From Henckelia pumila (taxonomy: Eukaryota > Streptophyta > Magnoliopsida > Lamiales > Gesneriaceae), in NCBI RefSeq assembly GCF_033568475.1, contig NC_133123.1:136670242-136734241 (forward strand): a stretch of DNA of 64,000 nt. The letters run 5' to 3'. Below the pieces are notes generated by a model that searched no databases, was not told the origin of the DNA, and saw only the letters and a program-made list of their open reading frames with translations. Below are positions 1 to 11,879 of this stretch, in pieces. How positions within the stretch are numbered: the first letter of the stretch is position 1; each line of letters opens with the position of its first letter. Made by a program: the position numbers and the translations under genes.

Positions 1-827
1 TTTAAGAAACACACAAAAATAATTTTTTTAAATCAAAAACTAACAATCACTTTTTTTAGTGATTACAAACACACCCTTAAACTAGGCATTTCTAATATTA
101 AGTACATCCACAACGGTGAATATTTGGATTTTGAAATATTTGGACTTTGAAATGTTTCTCGAAATGTACTCCTTAATAAATGTCCTCCATTGTGGAAGAC
201 ATTTATTATGTCAAGTGGAATGTATAAATTTTAAAAACAAATATAATTAGTGTAATTGTAAATATTAATACAATTCGTATTGTTATCATATAAAGTTTTA
301 ATATTAAAATATAATTTTCAAAATATTTGTATTGCTGTTTATGTGTTCGATCAATTATTTTTTAAATTCTTGTCAAAAAGAAAAAAATTATTTTTAAATA
401 TTTTATTATAATAAATTTAGTCTTAAAAATTAATTTTACTCTTCTTTACGAATCAGTCTTTATAAAATAAAGTTGATAAACTACTTTATGTGAATGAAAA
501 ATAAATGAGTATTAATAAAATGATTGTGGAGACACAAATGTCTGGTTTGTGGGATATTTGATTGTGAATTGTTTGAAATATTTTAATGATGTGATATTTG
601 AATAATGACGTATTTAATAAAAATGTTTTTGTTATGTGGTTGCTCAGAAGGTTGAGAGAAGGGTATTAATTATAAGGTATAACTACCTCAGAGTTTCCGA
701 AACAACGTGTATTGAATCGATTACATAGGCACATTTTTTATGGTTCAAAGGGTTCGTGAGGTTCTTGGCTAAGGCTCGTGAGAATTGGAAGAAACAAAAG
801 GAACTCAAGGAAGAGCCAAAAAAATGG
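1..827. other. AT-rich 3' flank of the glucosylceramidase gene
   Basis: I see no gene here. Bases 1-90 look like the broken end of a short transposon: a TTTTTTTAGTGATTAC-type inverted repeat close to an 'acaaacacaccc' end, cut by the window edge. The stretch next to the stop codon at 828 should hold the 3' UTR of the minus-strand gene. Confidence 0.4.
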
Positions 828-3800
828 TCATACTATTGACTTCCTAACAAGAAATTCATGGAACAACTGTATATAACTCTTAGGAAGCTCTTGTTTTGGC
901 AACTTCAAGAGATGTGCCACCTTCTCAAATCCTGCATGCTGCTGCACCAAAGAGCTTTCTGATCTGACTCCTTGTTTCCACGGCTTCGGGTTCGATAAGG
1001 CCCACTGCATCGACCATACAGCCAGCGGCCGCATGTAGGACAGTGATCTAAACTCGCCTTCTGAAGTCCACGCTTCCGGTGTTTGGAAAGATACTCTGTG
1101 TTTTTGCATTCGGAATTAATCCATTTGAAAAATATGCATAAATTCAGATGATCTATTAAGGAAACGACTAAAAACAAAACAACTTACCCGAGCCCCTTTT
1201 CAGACCAGGCAGCTTCGTGTATGCCAAATGCTATCTTGAATGCCATATCTATCTTATCCTCTTGTATCATGGTGGCAGCGAGAGAATAAGTAACTCCAGC
1301 CCACACTTCTCTCGACTGCATCGCGGACATGTCCACTTTTCCATTTGCCTGCATCCCATTGATGGCACCCCTAGTCCCTCCCTCGAATTTCAGCACGTTG
1401 AAATTATATATTTTTTCGAGCACACTTTCTATTTTCTTTTCGTCGGCGATGGGTGAAAGGCCACAAGCTCCAGCATACCTGTCATGAAGATTATGCTTGC
1501 TTCACAGAAAGAAAATGCTTACAAGTTACTAAGTATGGTAAATTCAAGTTACATACCATTGACCCGCCAATTGATCTGCATGAATTGATGTGCTGGTTTT
1601 AGCAGAGCTGCTGTCATAGTTGAAGTAAGAGCCGTTCCACAATTTCTTATCATATGCAGACTTTGCCTTCTCAAATTTAAACCATAGGTAATCAGCAGAT
1701 GAATTGTCACCAAGTTCACGTGCCATTGCCGAGGCAGCTTGAAGGGCTGCCACCCATAAACCACCACAATACGCGCTAACACCTGTAACGGTCCATGCGT
1801 CATATGTCTGATCAGGGAATCCTTCATTCTCTATCATACCATCGCCATCTTTATCGAACTGATCCATGAAAGCTACTGCCATGAACACGGCAGGCCAAAC
1901 AGCCCGCGCAAACCTTTTATCCCCGGTGGCAACCATATCTCTGTATACTTGAAGGACAAATTTTGAGTTCAAATCTTTCCACCTGTCTGTGTTGTAAAAG
2001 TTGTAAGCGTTTACTTCAAACCATGGGTCGTTGATCCCAATATCATGAGGAACGGCACCAAGAGCTTTTCGTGGAACAAATGTACCGTCGCTCATTACTT
2101 GCATTTTACGTGAATCATGCATCATAACTGCCATTGCAAAATCTCTTTGAATACTCAGCTCCAGCTCTGGAAATAGCATTATTAGCGCAAAAGATGAATA
2201 AAAGTGGACATCATAGGTATTCCACATGTGATATTCGATTCCTTCTAGATATAAAAGCTGGCCAACATTCTCATCTCCATTCTGAAGCAAAAATGGTCCA
2301 AAAGCTGAATTTGAATACATTGGAGAGTGCATTTTCTCTGAAACAGTTTGCATCCTTTCGAATATTTCTGCAGAGGTGTCGTTCTGATGGGCAAAATCAA
2401 GAGTTCTATCAGAGACTGGATTGTTCCCATGAAGGGAGAATCTCTGCTCTCCAATAGTTGCAATACTTTGCATTGGTAGGGATCCATCTGTGAGCAATAA
2501 AAACTGCTTATGGACTTGATTAAAACAAACATCAGTGAAAGATACCCTGGTTTATATTAACCTGTCCAGATCGTTCCTCCGGCGTTAAGGTAATAGAGCT
2601 CATTGAAAAGTAGTAAAGGGTACCTAAAAAAATTCAGTTCAGTTCAGTTCAGTTCAGTTCAGTTCAGAATAAACAAGAAATCAGGACAACCAAATATTTG
2701 CACTGAAGACTGAATTCGTTTCACTGTTACCATTCTGGAAGCCTTTTGTCTTCAAGGATTGGCCTTTGCCATTCTTCAATCTTGAGCTCCCAGTTTGTGT
2801 GTTCTGGTTTCATATCAACCACAAGCATTTAAAGAGAGGTTTAAAACAAGTATCTGATAACAGAGATCATTTACTATTCCAAAAAGGTCAAAGTTTTAAT
2901 ATAACCATTTTATAATGCTACCTAATATGGCATCGCGTGCAATATTTGTTGCAGCGTTCCCCTGGGTACCATAAAATTTTGTATAGCGCCTGCCAGTTCA
3001 TTGATATGCATGTTATATACAGTCATTATCTGCATGTTGGTTAGAAGATCTGAGAATATAGTCTCTAGTTCTTTACTTCTCTACTTACCTGTGGTATGTT
3101 TTCCCACTGTAAAATCTTACTTCAGGACTGTCCCACGCTAGTGAAAAAGTCACGGTGCGAGTGGATCCAGAAGGAATGGTAACAGACGCGGCTATAGCAG
3201 CTCCTATAGATGACCCTGGCTCTGAAGGCAGAGGCTTGTCATCATGTTTAAGGGCGTCAAATGACCTATGCTGTAAGTAAAGAATAAGCATTTTATGAAT
3301 GTTGATATCTGATACGACATAAACAACTAAATTGATCATGGCATAAAGGGTCAACCAACTCACCTCTTTAATTTCATTCCACATATCTTTTGCATTTATC
3401 ATTTTGGACTTTCCAGATATCACAAAGCAAGGACATTCTGATACATGAACCTCATCCGTCTCTTGAGCAGCTATGGCATAAGTCACAGAAGGGTTGCCAT
3501 TTGTAGGACTACACATTCGCATGTAAGTTTAATGGATTATATATGAAGCATTACGGCAGAAAAATCGACGATGATGATAGATTTGCGCAAGGCTTACCTG
3601 TGATGCAGAAGCACGCTATGTACACCACCTTCCATCCTACAAGAAATTGTAAAAGTTAAGTTTAGATTATATTATATCAATTCCATGTACTTTCAAGTTT
3701 TCTCGGAAACTGTTATTTAATATTTTAACAAAATCTACAAGTGCCGTAGAAAATGAGAAATGAAGTTCATGAATCCATACTCTGTCCTTTTGTTATGATG

Positions 3801-6789
3801 ATTACCAGTAGATCCTGAAGTTCCACCAGCAGAGTTCTGTACAGCGGACAATATGTGCTAGGTGAAGTTTCATATGAAATTTATGTTGAAGATGGTATTT
3901 TTCCAGCGTTGCAAAGTAACTATCTTGTGAAGTTTGTAAATGCTAATGCTAGTTCCACAAGAGTTGAGATTATTGAGAAGTTTAGATTAATATTTACCTC
4001 CCACGTAAAAAGCACCGTCGCATCAGCAGCAGTCTTCCCTGAGTTGGTGAGCTGCAAATGTTGTAGGACATATGATAGTCAAGAATCATGCCGAAGAACT
4101 CCCCTCTAGGATGAAAAGAGCTTGCTATTTAGGACACCTACCATAAATGTGAAAACAGCTACAGGGAAGCTGCTCTCTTTGTAATTATGTGGAATAAACG
4201 GAGAAATCTGACGACATACAATGCTGATTTCTGGATCAGGTAAACCTGTAGAATGGTGTTGGTGCAATGAAAGGGAAACTTATATCAAAACTATCGATCT
4301 TCAATAACAACCAAACAAGTGTGATTATGAATTCAATATACCGTCATATTCCGTCCAAGCTCTTGGATATAAACCGTGGTAAGTGCATTTCTCACCATCA
4401 AGGTTCCAATCCCAAGAGCCAATGCCTGTTCCTCTTTTGTTTCTGCATGTTCAGTTATTATCAGTCCAAATTTCTAGTTGGTGCCAAACATTTCCTGGGT
4501 GCATAATTTGTTGCTTACTCGACGGTTTTTGAACTTCTGGGGCACAAAACTGTGGAGGATGTGCCTCCATTGGGACGTGAAACAAAAACCTGCAAACACA
4601 AAAGTAGTAAACTAAACACATTTTGGCATCTCCACTGAAACAAACAGAATAGTTGGAATTTTTGTTTTTTTTCCCAAGTTCCATTGTATGTTGCCGTGTA
4701 AATTAATGCTCGAGTTAGAAGTCTGTAAGACAGCAGGTTTGAAACATCATGTTAAAATACACACCGAAAACTGGTTTGCGAGAACAGGGGTATCTTCGCA
4801 TGTCCTAGGGAAGACTTGAAACCGTTGGAACTCCCCTTTGAAACTTCTTCCAATGCTTCCACAACTGAAAAGTGAACGAATAATGAAATGTAACCATGAT
4901 GATAGTGCCTGAATTGGCTTGAAATACTCGGTAAAAACGTCGACAATTGAAGTTCGTGCAGAAACGACAACACAAGAATGAACTCTCATTACCCAATACC
5001 ACCCAAGGGAATGCCATGGTAACTAGTGTTGAGTCGCTTATGATTGGGATCAGAGATCGTTGGCTGCCCGGGAAAGATAAAATTTGATGTTATGGATGAA
5101 ACAAAACTAAGAGCTCAAAATTACATGTCCAGTACTACAGTATAGCAACAAGATTATAAAATTGGATGAAGGACATTACAGCTCCCTTGTCAGCTTCTTC
5201 CTTTATATGCCGAAACAACCGCATGCCCAGTGGAAGCTTTATTTCATCAAAGCAAAGAAAACAAAAAACAAAAAATGAGAGCACAAGACACGGCTGAATG
5301 AGGAAAAAATAAGCAATCTCAGTATCTTCAGAAACTCTGGAAGCTAGCTAGGAAGATTCATTACCAGATGCAAAATTTCTCCGATTTTGAAAGAGAACTC
5401 AGGAGCGAGAGGGGCATTGCAACTGAGTTTACGCTTCCAGCTCGATGGTGGAACAACCTTGGATTCAAATTATAAGAGGCACGTGCATATAATATAAGCA
5501 TCAAGAGCAATAAAAAAAAATTTAGAAGTACTGTGTGTTTCTCTATTGTTATCTACTGTTTTTGGCTTTTTAAATTAGAGAACAAATTATTTTTGTTTTA
5601 TTAGAGTAAATTTATGTATTATAAAAGAAGAACATTTGTAAAAAACAAAAAAGTAAATCAAATTTTGGAAAACAAAAAAACTAACTAAAGAGTTATTGGT
5701 ATATTAGAAAAAACCTTTGCAAAATTCTTACTATTTATCGCTCTATTTTTATTAATAGTATAGATGGGTCGGATAACCACGTGCATGTATTACTAAATTG
5801 TGTTATGGGCATTGACACGTGGGGGTATTATGTTATAGAGTTTTAAAATTATTTTGATATTAAATTTTTTATTAATATTATGCACTTCTGTATTAGCGTT
5901 GTGTGTTTGTAAAGTTAAAATGATTATTTAAATATGATATTTTTTGTTATTTTCAAATTAAAATTTTTAACATTATTTTCTTTATTAAGAGAGATATAAT
6001 CATTTAAAAATTTAGAAGTATAGATTTCGAATTAAAAATTATTTAAAATTTAAAAATTTTGAAAATTGCATAATGTTACATCAAGATACCAAAAGTAGTT
6101 ATACTAACAAAATATGAATTTCAAATAATATCAACTTTATAATTTATTTATTAAAATTCCTAATAATTAAAATTAATTTGAACTCTCGAAACAACAACCG
6201 AGTATGAAAACAAATGTGACATTTTGTACGTCGATCGATATTTACATAGTTGCTCTGATCAAAACAAACATATACGTGTGTTCAATCCATTCAATCCAAG
6301 AATAAAATTAGGCGTTGGTGCCTGGTGGGGACCGTAAGAACAACAGGCTCACATAATTGAGGGGCCGACAAGATGGAATATATTAATTAAATAATTAATT
6401 AAGCGAAAACGTTGATTATTAAAGTAATTAATTGGCAGTCAACGACGTCCAGCAATGGCACCGGCTTCGATCTCTAAAGCAGGCCTCGTTTGGTTTTAAA
6501 AGTCAGGCCAAAAAAATATTTTTTAAAATGTTTTTTAGTTAATATGAGTTTGGTTGACCAAAAAAGTGCTTAAATAAGCACTTTTTTGAATCAAAATTAG
6601 AGCTTTTTTAAAAACAAAAAATTGTAGCTTTTAAAAACATTTATTTTAAAAAATCTCTACAAAATCCAAACGGGCTAGAACATAAAATTAATGAAAGCTG
6701 GTGTTTGGAATCGTTACCTTTTTTTGTGGGGAATCTGAATGAAATTCCTTCTCTGCTCCGAAACTACCTGCAGAACCATTAATCTCCAT
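828..6789 (-). CDS. Non-lysosomal glucosylceramidase (GBA2-type, GH116)
   Basis: Hydrolyses the beta-glucosyl bond of glucosylceramide; GBA2 proteins act at the cytosolic face of ER/plasma membranes (family knowledge). Nineteen coding exons on the minus strand: 6718-6789, 5365-5457, 5180-5236, 4993-5063, 4765-4864, 4519-4589, 4342-4442, 4142-4245, 3998-4051, 3781-3836, 3598-3636, 3364-3508, 3089-3270, 2922-2989, 2731-2803, 2562-2623, 1557-2487, 1188-1478, 828-1095. They sum to 945 codons plus stop, normal for the plant family. The N-terminal domain shows HGIPLGGIG and [12 protein letters not shown]; the (alpha/alpha)6 catalytic domain shows [18 protein letters not shown] (candidate nucleophile Glu block) and [10 protein letters not shown] (candidate acid/base Asp), ending in SFQTPEAW. 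The start Met lies two bases inside an exon after acceptor CAACAG (6792-6794); a 5' UTR intron runs to donor 7227, so the leader exon ends at 7228. No break seen. Probably orthologous to At4g10060 (recalled). Confidence 0.93.
2633..2667. repeat. (TTCAG)7 microsatellite in an intron
   Basis: Seven perfect copies of a pentanucleotide just upstream, in gene orientation, of the acceptor of the glucosylceramidase exon 2562-2623. Read on the gene strand the unit is CTGAA. Confidence 0.95.
6482..6674. mobile_element. hAT-like MITE in the glucosylceramidase first coding intron
   Basis: Ends are GGCCTCGTTTGGTTTT and, on the other strand, CCCGTTTGGATTTT. The flanks CTAAAGCA and CTAGAACA match at 6 of 8 positions, fitting a decayed 8-bp hAT target duplication. 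An internal palindrome AAGTGCTTAAATAAGCACTT is visible. No coding capacity. A related degraded copy lies near 47345-47640. Confidence 0.6.
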
Positions 6790-7292
6790 CCCTGTTGGGA
6801 AAATCCAATCAGACACAGAGTCAGTTAATCTCGATCGTCGCCAGATATTCTTAATGATCTTGCACACGTATTCGGAGAGTTTCTAGGAATTATTTTTCAG
6901 TTTCTGTTTTGCAAAATTTTGAAATTTTCTGGTGGAGAAGTTGAAAAATATTTCCTACAGTTTCTCTAAAAAAGCGAATATCAAAATTCTAAATCCAAAT
7001 TCAACTATTCCAACTACTTTCCCTGTTGTGATGATGATCGCGAGTATGGAAGTGCATACACATATGTATGCATGTGAAGTGCAGTATCGGTAATTCATCA
7101 TTTGTATATACAATTTGTGTGTGTATTGCGGCAAAAGTAATTAAGCTGAAGCTCAATTATTAATTAATTAACGATCGAAAAGGGGGAGCAGATTAATTAA
7201 GGATCGATGAAGATGCAGGAAGCAAACCTGGGTTGATATATTGGAGATGGATCTGTGGGATTGCGTTGCAGATCACCAGTTATGGGGGGAGT

Positions 7293-7300
7293 TTTATATA
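7293..7300 (-). promoter_or_regulatory. Candidate TATA box of the glucosylceramidase gene
   Basis: On the minus strand TATATAAAAC lies about 65 bases upstream of the leader-exon donor (7227). That would put transcription start near 7260-7270. Position and sequence fit; no transcript evidence. Confidence 0.4.
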
Positions 7301-8713
7301 TCAATAAAAGGAAACTCCAGTTTCAGGCTTATTTTATTCTTAATTTTGGCTGGTGGAATAGTAAAACTACGAGTGCGTTCGAGTCTTCGTTGAAAAGGAT
7401 ACTAATTAAATATTGCATTTTCACAAGATAGCTTGGAATTTATTTTCTATTAAAATTATTTTCTTGACTTCATAAATATATTCTTGTATACTGGGTGAAC
7501 CCGTGAACTAACACAATAATATGTAAACTACGTCAACTAAGTAAAACATCCATCTGTAAAACATCATGTTAAAAATACATTTTATTTCTATTTTAACCAT
7601 CTTACTATCATGGTAATGGTATGTTCTAAGCTGGTGATGTCTTATAACATCGTCTTAAAATATATTATCCATATATGGTCGACTTCAGTGCATAAAATAT
7701 CTTCTTTTTTTTTTATTAGTTGTGAATATAATTACAATAATTTATAGTATAAAAAAATACTTAGCGTTTCATAGCATCTTAATTAAAACACATTGAGAGT
7801 AGTTAATTAATTATTGTATAGACAACAGAATTGAAAAGGTCAGACCAAAATTTCTGTAAAAAGAAAATGCTAGGCTTAGGGTCACCCACGTCAAAGTTTG
7901 GAGGAAAGGACAGAAAGGAAAATGTTGCGTTTCAGGTTTAATAATTTCGTCGATATCGATTTTAATAATAACGACTTTGAATTTTGACAAGGACAAAATT
8001 AATCGAGTATTATTACATCCTTTTAATTCTATTCCAAATTGTTGGGCTTGGGATATGAGAAGAGAGCCGGTCAGCATTGCGGCATTCAAAGCTTTGAACT
8101 TTATTATTGGTGATCTTATGCATCAATCAATAAATTAAAATCAAACAAATTAAATACTAAATAGTTGTAGAGGGAACAAAATAATATTATATATATATTC
8201 AATAATAATATAAAGTAATTTTTTTTAGAAGAATAGAAATTAAATTTATGAGTCACTTGTATGTCTTATACATAATTTTATTTATTTATATATGCGAAAA
8301 ATAGTTGATGCTTGGATGCTAAAAGTGTGGTGGAAATTTAAACATGTGTCAAACTAGATATATATATTTTGTTTTTGTGTATTTATCTTGTGATTTGAAT
8401 TGACTGGTACTAACTACGTTACGTAACAAATATAATGTGTTTGGTTAAAATTAAATTATTTGTTTGATATATATGATATACACAAACATTCGAAAAGAGT
8501 TGGGATACAAGTAAGTGCCATATTAAGCATTAAGCAATTCAGAATCTAAAAATCAAATATAAATAAAGCAATCATTCGTTTTAATGTCGGGATCGATCAT
8601 TCTTTGAACCACAAATTAAATATGTTAAAATCAGGGTTCAAATCAAACCAAACGCAAATATAAAAGTGCAAAATGGTGGTCCTATAACGTTATAAGAGTT
8701 TGAGTATGATAGA
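7301..8713. other. Intergenic AT-rich spacer, no gene seen
   Basis: Start of the transposon island. Several short open frames exist but none resembles a protein I know, and base composition is uniformly AT-rich. No terminal repeats found. Confidence 0.5.
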
Positions 8714-8722
8714 ATACTAAAA

Positions 8723-8903
8723 GGTAATGCTACATGCACATAGAGTGTTACACATTGGTTTACACAATGCATTTGAAATTACATGATTATCCTACATGCA
8801 TTTTTGAAAGATTTTTTTCAAATAAAGTGCAGGGATAATCATGTAATTTCAAGTGCATTGCGTAATCCAACGTATAACACTCCGTGTACATGTAGCATTA
8901 TCC
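8723..8903. mobile_element. Mutator-type MITE with perfect 9-bp target duplication
   Basis: A 181-bp element whose ends pair over about 30 bp (GGTAATGCTACATGCACA; right end, reverse complement, GGATAATGCTACATGTACA). It is flanked by ATACTAAAA at 8714-8722 and again at 8904-8912. A 9-bp duplication is characteristic of Mutator-like transposition. Non-coding, so it must be mobilised in trans. Confidence 0.85.
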
Positions 8904-8929
8904 ATACTAAAAAGGTACATGATTAACAA

Positions 8930-10008
8930 GGATAATGTTATATGTTTATAAAGTCTTACATAAAGGGTTACACGTCCTATAAATTAGGAAAGTATATCAA
9001 AATTCTTTTAAAATATCTTTCTTTTCAAACTACAATTCTTTATCTTCTCAAAAAAAATTTCACTAAAATATTATTTTTTTATTACTTACTTATAGAATTA
9101 ATTTTATTGAGTTCAACAAAAGCCATTATTTTATAAAATTTTAAAAAATAATTATGAAAAAATATATAATTTTTTACTGAGTTCAACAAAAATAATAATT
9201 ATTTATTTTTTTAGTAAATATATTTTAAAAATTTTAAAATTAAACTATAAAATTTAAATCATATATAAACGAGATTTGATTATTATGTATTTATATTAAA
9301 ATATATTTAATATTATTATGTGTAATAATTAATATTTTGTTAAAAATAAAAATAATAAATAAATCATGTAGGTTTGGGTTGATCGGGTTAGTCGAGTTCG
9401 GGTCGGTCTCTATTGATTTATTCGGGTATGGTTTGAGAAATTTTTAAAAAGTTTTTGTACTTATTTATAGAATTAAGAAATATTTACTATATTTTTATAT
9501 ATTGTATGTTTGAAAAACAAATTATTGTATAGTGTATCATATATTTTCAACATGTAATAATTAATTTATAAAACATTGATATTTAAAAATAATTTTTATT
9601 TTGTGTAGTAATTATATTTTAAATTTCGTACAATTAAAATTTCAAATTTAAATTATATAGAGCGTGAGATTTTGTTATTATGTATTTAATTCAAAATATA
9701 TTGATTATCATTATGTGTATTTAATTACTTTGTTAAAAATAAAATAAATCAAATATTTTGGGTCCAACCCGAACCCAAAAACCTCAACCGCAATCCGATA
9801 ATTTTCTGGTTAACTCGGATCGGGTTCAATTTTGACACCCCTAAAACTGCACAATAAATAATAAAAAAATAATAATATTTTCGTTAATTGTTTTTAGCAA
9901 GACAAACAATTGAAAAAAAGGATATTTTAAAAGAATTTTGATATAATTTCTTAATTTATAGGGCATGTAACCAGCTATATAAGACTCTATGTACACATAG
10001 CATTATCC
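8930..10008. mobile_element. 1.08-kb non-autonomous inverted-repeat element, related termini
   Basis: About 90 bp at each end are inverted copies. Both begin GGATAATG(T/C)TAT and run through CCTATAAATTA to a shared ATCAAAATTCTTTTAAAATATC-like stretch near 9000 and 9920. The tips resemble the neighbouring 8723-8903 MITE. The interior is AT-rich, with a few GGGTT-rich tracts near 9366-9430 and 9755-9840. No transposase frame and no clear target duplication. Confidence 0.7.
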
Positions 10009-10100
10009 TTCTTTTTTATCCAAAAAACATAATAGAATAAGCAATCAAAACCTCGAAAGAGGAAAATAAAAAAAAATGCATGTGAATGTGTGAAGATGTA

Positions 10101-10270
10101 GGATTATTCTATGCTACACCTGGAGTACTTATCCTCCCATGATGTGGTCAAATATCAACCATTGGATCATCAAGACATATTTTAATTTTCATAAAAATAT
10201 ATGGGTCTCACGTGATCTAATGATATTAAAATATGGGAAGAAACATTCCCGGTGTAGCATAGACTAACCC
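10101..10270. mobile_element. 170-bp MITE, third member of the cluster
   Basis: Inverted ends of about 38 bp: GGATTATTCTATGCTACACC at left, and GGGTTAGTCTATGCTACACC reading inward from the right. The flanks GAAGATGTA and GAAAATGGG match at 6 of 9 positions, compatible with an eroded Mutator-type duplication. Non-coding. Confidence 0.7.
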
Positions 10271-10613
10271 GAAAATGGGTTCAAACATCACGTGCTAGGG
10301 GGAAAAAATCAAAATTAATGTTATCATTTAATGGCCATCATGGTAGATAGTCATTTGGAAAATAAAGTAGACGATGTATTTTAAAATACAAAAATTCTTG
10401 TGAAACAATTTCACGTATAAGGATGGTAATTTTCTCGGAACCGATGAAGAATTCGATATCCGACCCAAATGGACGAGAGTATGAAATAATTTTTGGATCG
10501 GATTAAATAAATAGGTAACCGAGTATGGGGATTTTAGAATTTAGGAATGAATGCGGATATAGTAATAGCCTACTCATATCCGACTCGTATACACATATCT
10601 GATCGAATATCAG

Positions 10614-10614
<1 letters not shown>

Positions 10615-10646
<32 letters not shown>
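10615..10646. repeat. (TA)n microsatellite
   Basis: An uninterrupted TA dinucleotide run of about 32 bp, next to a TATG/TATT run. Confidence 0.95.
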
Positions 10647-10654
<8 letters not shown>

Positions 10655-10787
10655 TTATTTATTTATATTAAAGAAGTGTTATTTCTAGTTCATTTTAGTT
10701 GAACTAATGACAAAAAATTGTGTTACAAGTACATTAATTGTTATATGTTAACGCCGATGATTAATTTCATTTTCTTGGGCTTTGCAG

Positions 10788-10896
10788 TTATCTTCCAGGT
10801 GGTAAGAATGGCACTATATGGAGGGGAAACTGGAGAAAACCAAGCTTCACCCTGAAAAAATATGGTGCTTCATTCTGTGCTAAGTTTCAAAGTTAA
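10788..10896 (+). pseudogene. Exon-like fragment of an unrecognised gene
   Basis: After a good polypyrimidine/TTTGCAG acceptor there is an open frame of 35 codons ending at TAA 10894-10896, reading YLPGGKNGTIWRGNWRKPSF and onward. It is followed by 3'-UTR-like sequence to about 11150. Its composition is less AT-rich than the surroundings and it looks like the last exon of a host gene. I do not recognise the protein, and no upstream exons are visible. It could be a captured or stranded gene end, or chance. Confidence 0.3.
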
Positions 10897-11226
10897 AGCT
10901 AATACTATTGTTGAACATAAAACTTTGTGTAATTATAAGGTTTCATCCTATTGAGACATCATCATGAAATTGTTAAATTCAGCATTTCTTCGGGAGTTTT
11001 TAGTGTCATTTCATCCTTATAAATTAATTGTGGAGTCCAACTTAATTAAAAACTTGAAGTTGTATTCCTTTATCCTAAGTTTTGGTCTACTCTCCAAACG
11101 TTTATAAATTACAATACTTGGTGCTGCGTACTTCATCTGCTTGCTTCTCATCATGTTATAACATAATTAATTGTTATGTTAATTGACTCCGTAAATAAAA
11201 TTAGTTTGACTTCAAACATACAAATA

Positions 11227-11344
11227 TAAATCATGTAGGTTTGGGTTGATCGGGTTAGTCGAGTTCGGGTCGGTCGCTATTAATTTATTCGGGTATGGTT
11301 TATTTATATTAAAGAAGTGTTATTTCTAGTTCATTTTAGTTGAA
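11227..11344. repeat. 118-bp patch chimeric for two upstream sequences
   Basis: 11227-11301 matches 9360-9434 (75 bp, 2 mismatches). 11299-11344 matches 10658-10703 (46 bp, identical). The two halves overlap by three T at the junction. All copies are in direct orientation. Confidence 0.85.
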
Positions 11345-11874
11345 TGACGATGGTTGGAAGAGAAAAGAAAATTATACTTTTGGTTTTGTCGTAATGGTAC
11401 CAATGAATTAGTTTTTTTATGGTGTTACAAGAGATTTGACCTGATTGTCAACATTAACTTTTGTTTATGGATCCAGTTCAGTATCATGATTCGTTGGATG
11501 TTTCGTGTTAACAAATTTTATTAATGCAATCTTATGTGCAGTCCAATGTTCAATATCCTCTCAAATATGTTGTGATCATGTATTATTCACGGGGAAATTT
11601 TGGTTAAACCTCATTGTTATTTTTACATCTCCACAAAGAAAAGCTTTCAATAGGAAAATGTTGCGACTATTTACTTGTGTTGTGTGGTCGTGCGTTGCAA
11701 CAAAATGAGATGATAATGAGGCTAGACCAACTCGTAAATAAAATAGTAATGGAGCTTTATCAAGTTAAATAATTCACTTTTTAAATACTTTCTTCTGATT
11801 CAACTCGTACCTATATATCAAAGATAAATATATAAATTGACAACATATAAACAAAATTAAACCATCTTCATTTG
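11345..11874. other. Spacer before the gypsy element
   Basis: No gene or repeat structure identified. A 67-codon open frame at 11505-11708 has no recognisable similarity. Confidence 0.4.
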
Positions 11875-11879
11875 AAGAA
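11875..11879. repeat. Target-site duplication AAGAA, left
   Basis: AAGAA immediately precedes the left LTR and recurs at 21207-21211 after the right LTR. A 5-bp duplication is the norm for Ty3/gypsy integration. Confidence 0.9.
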
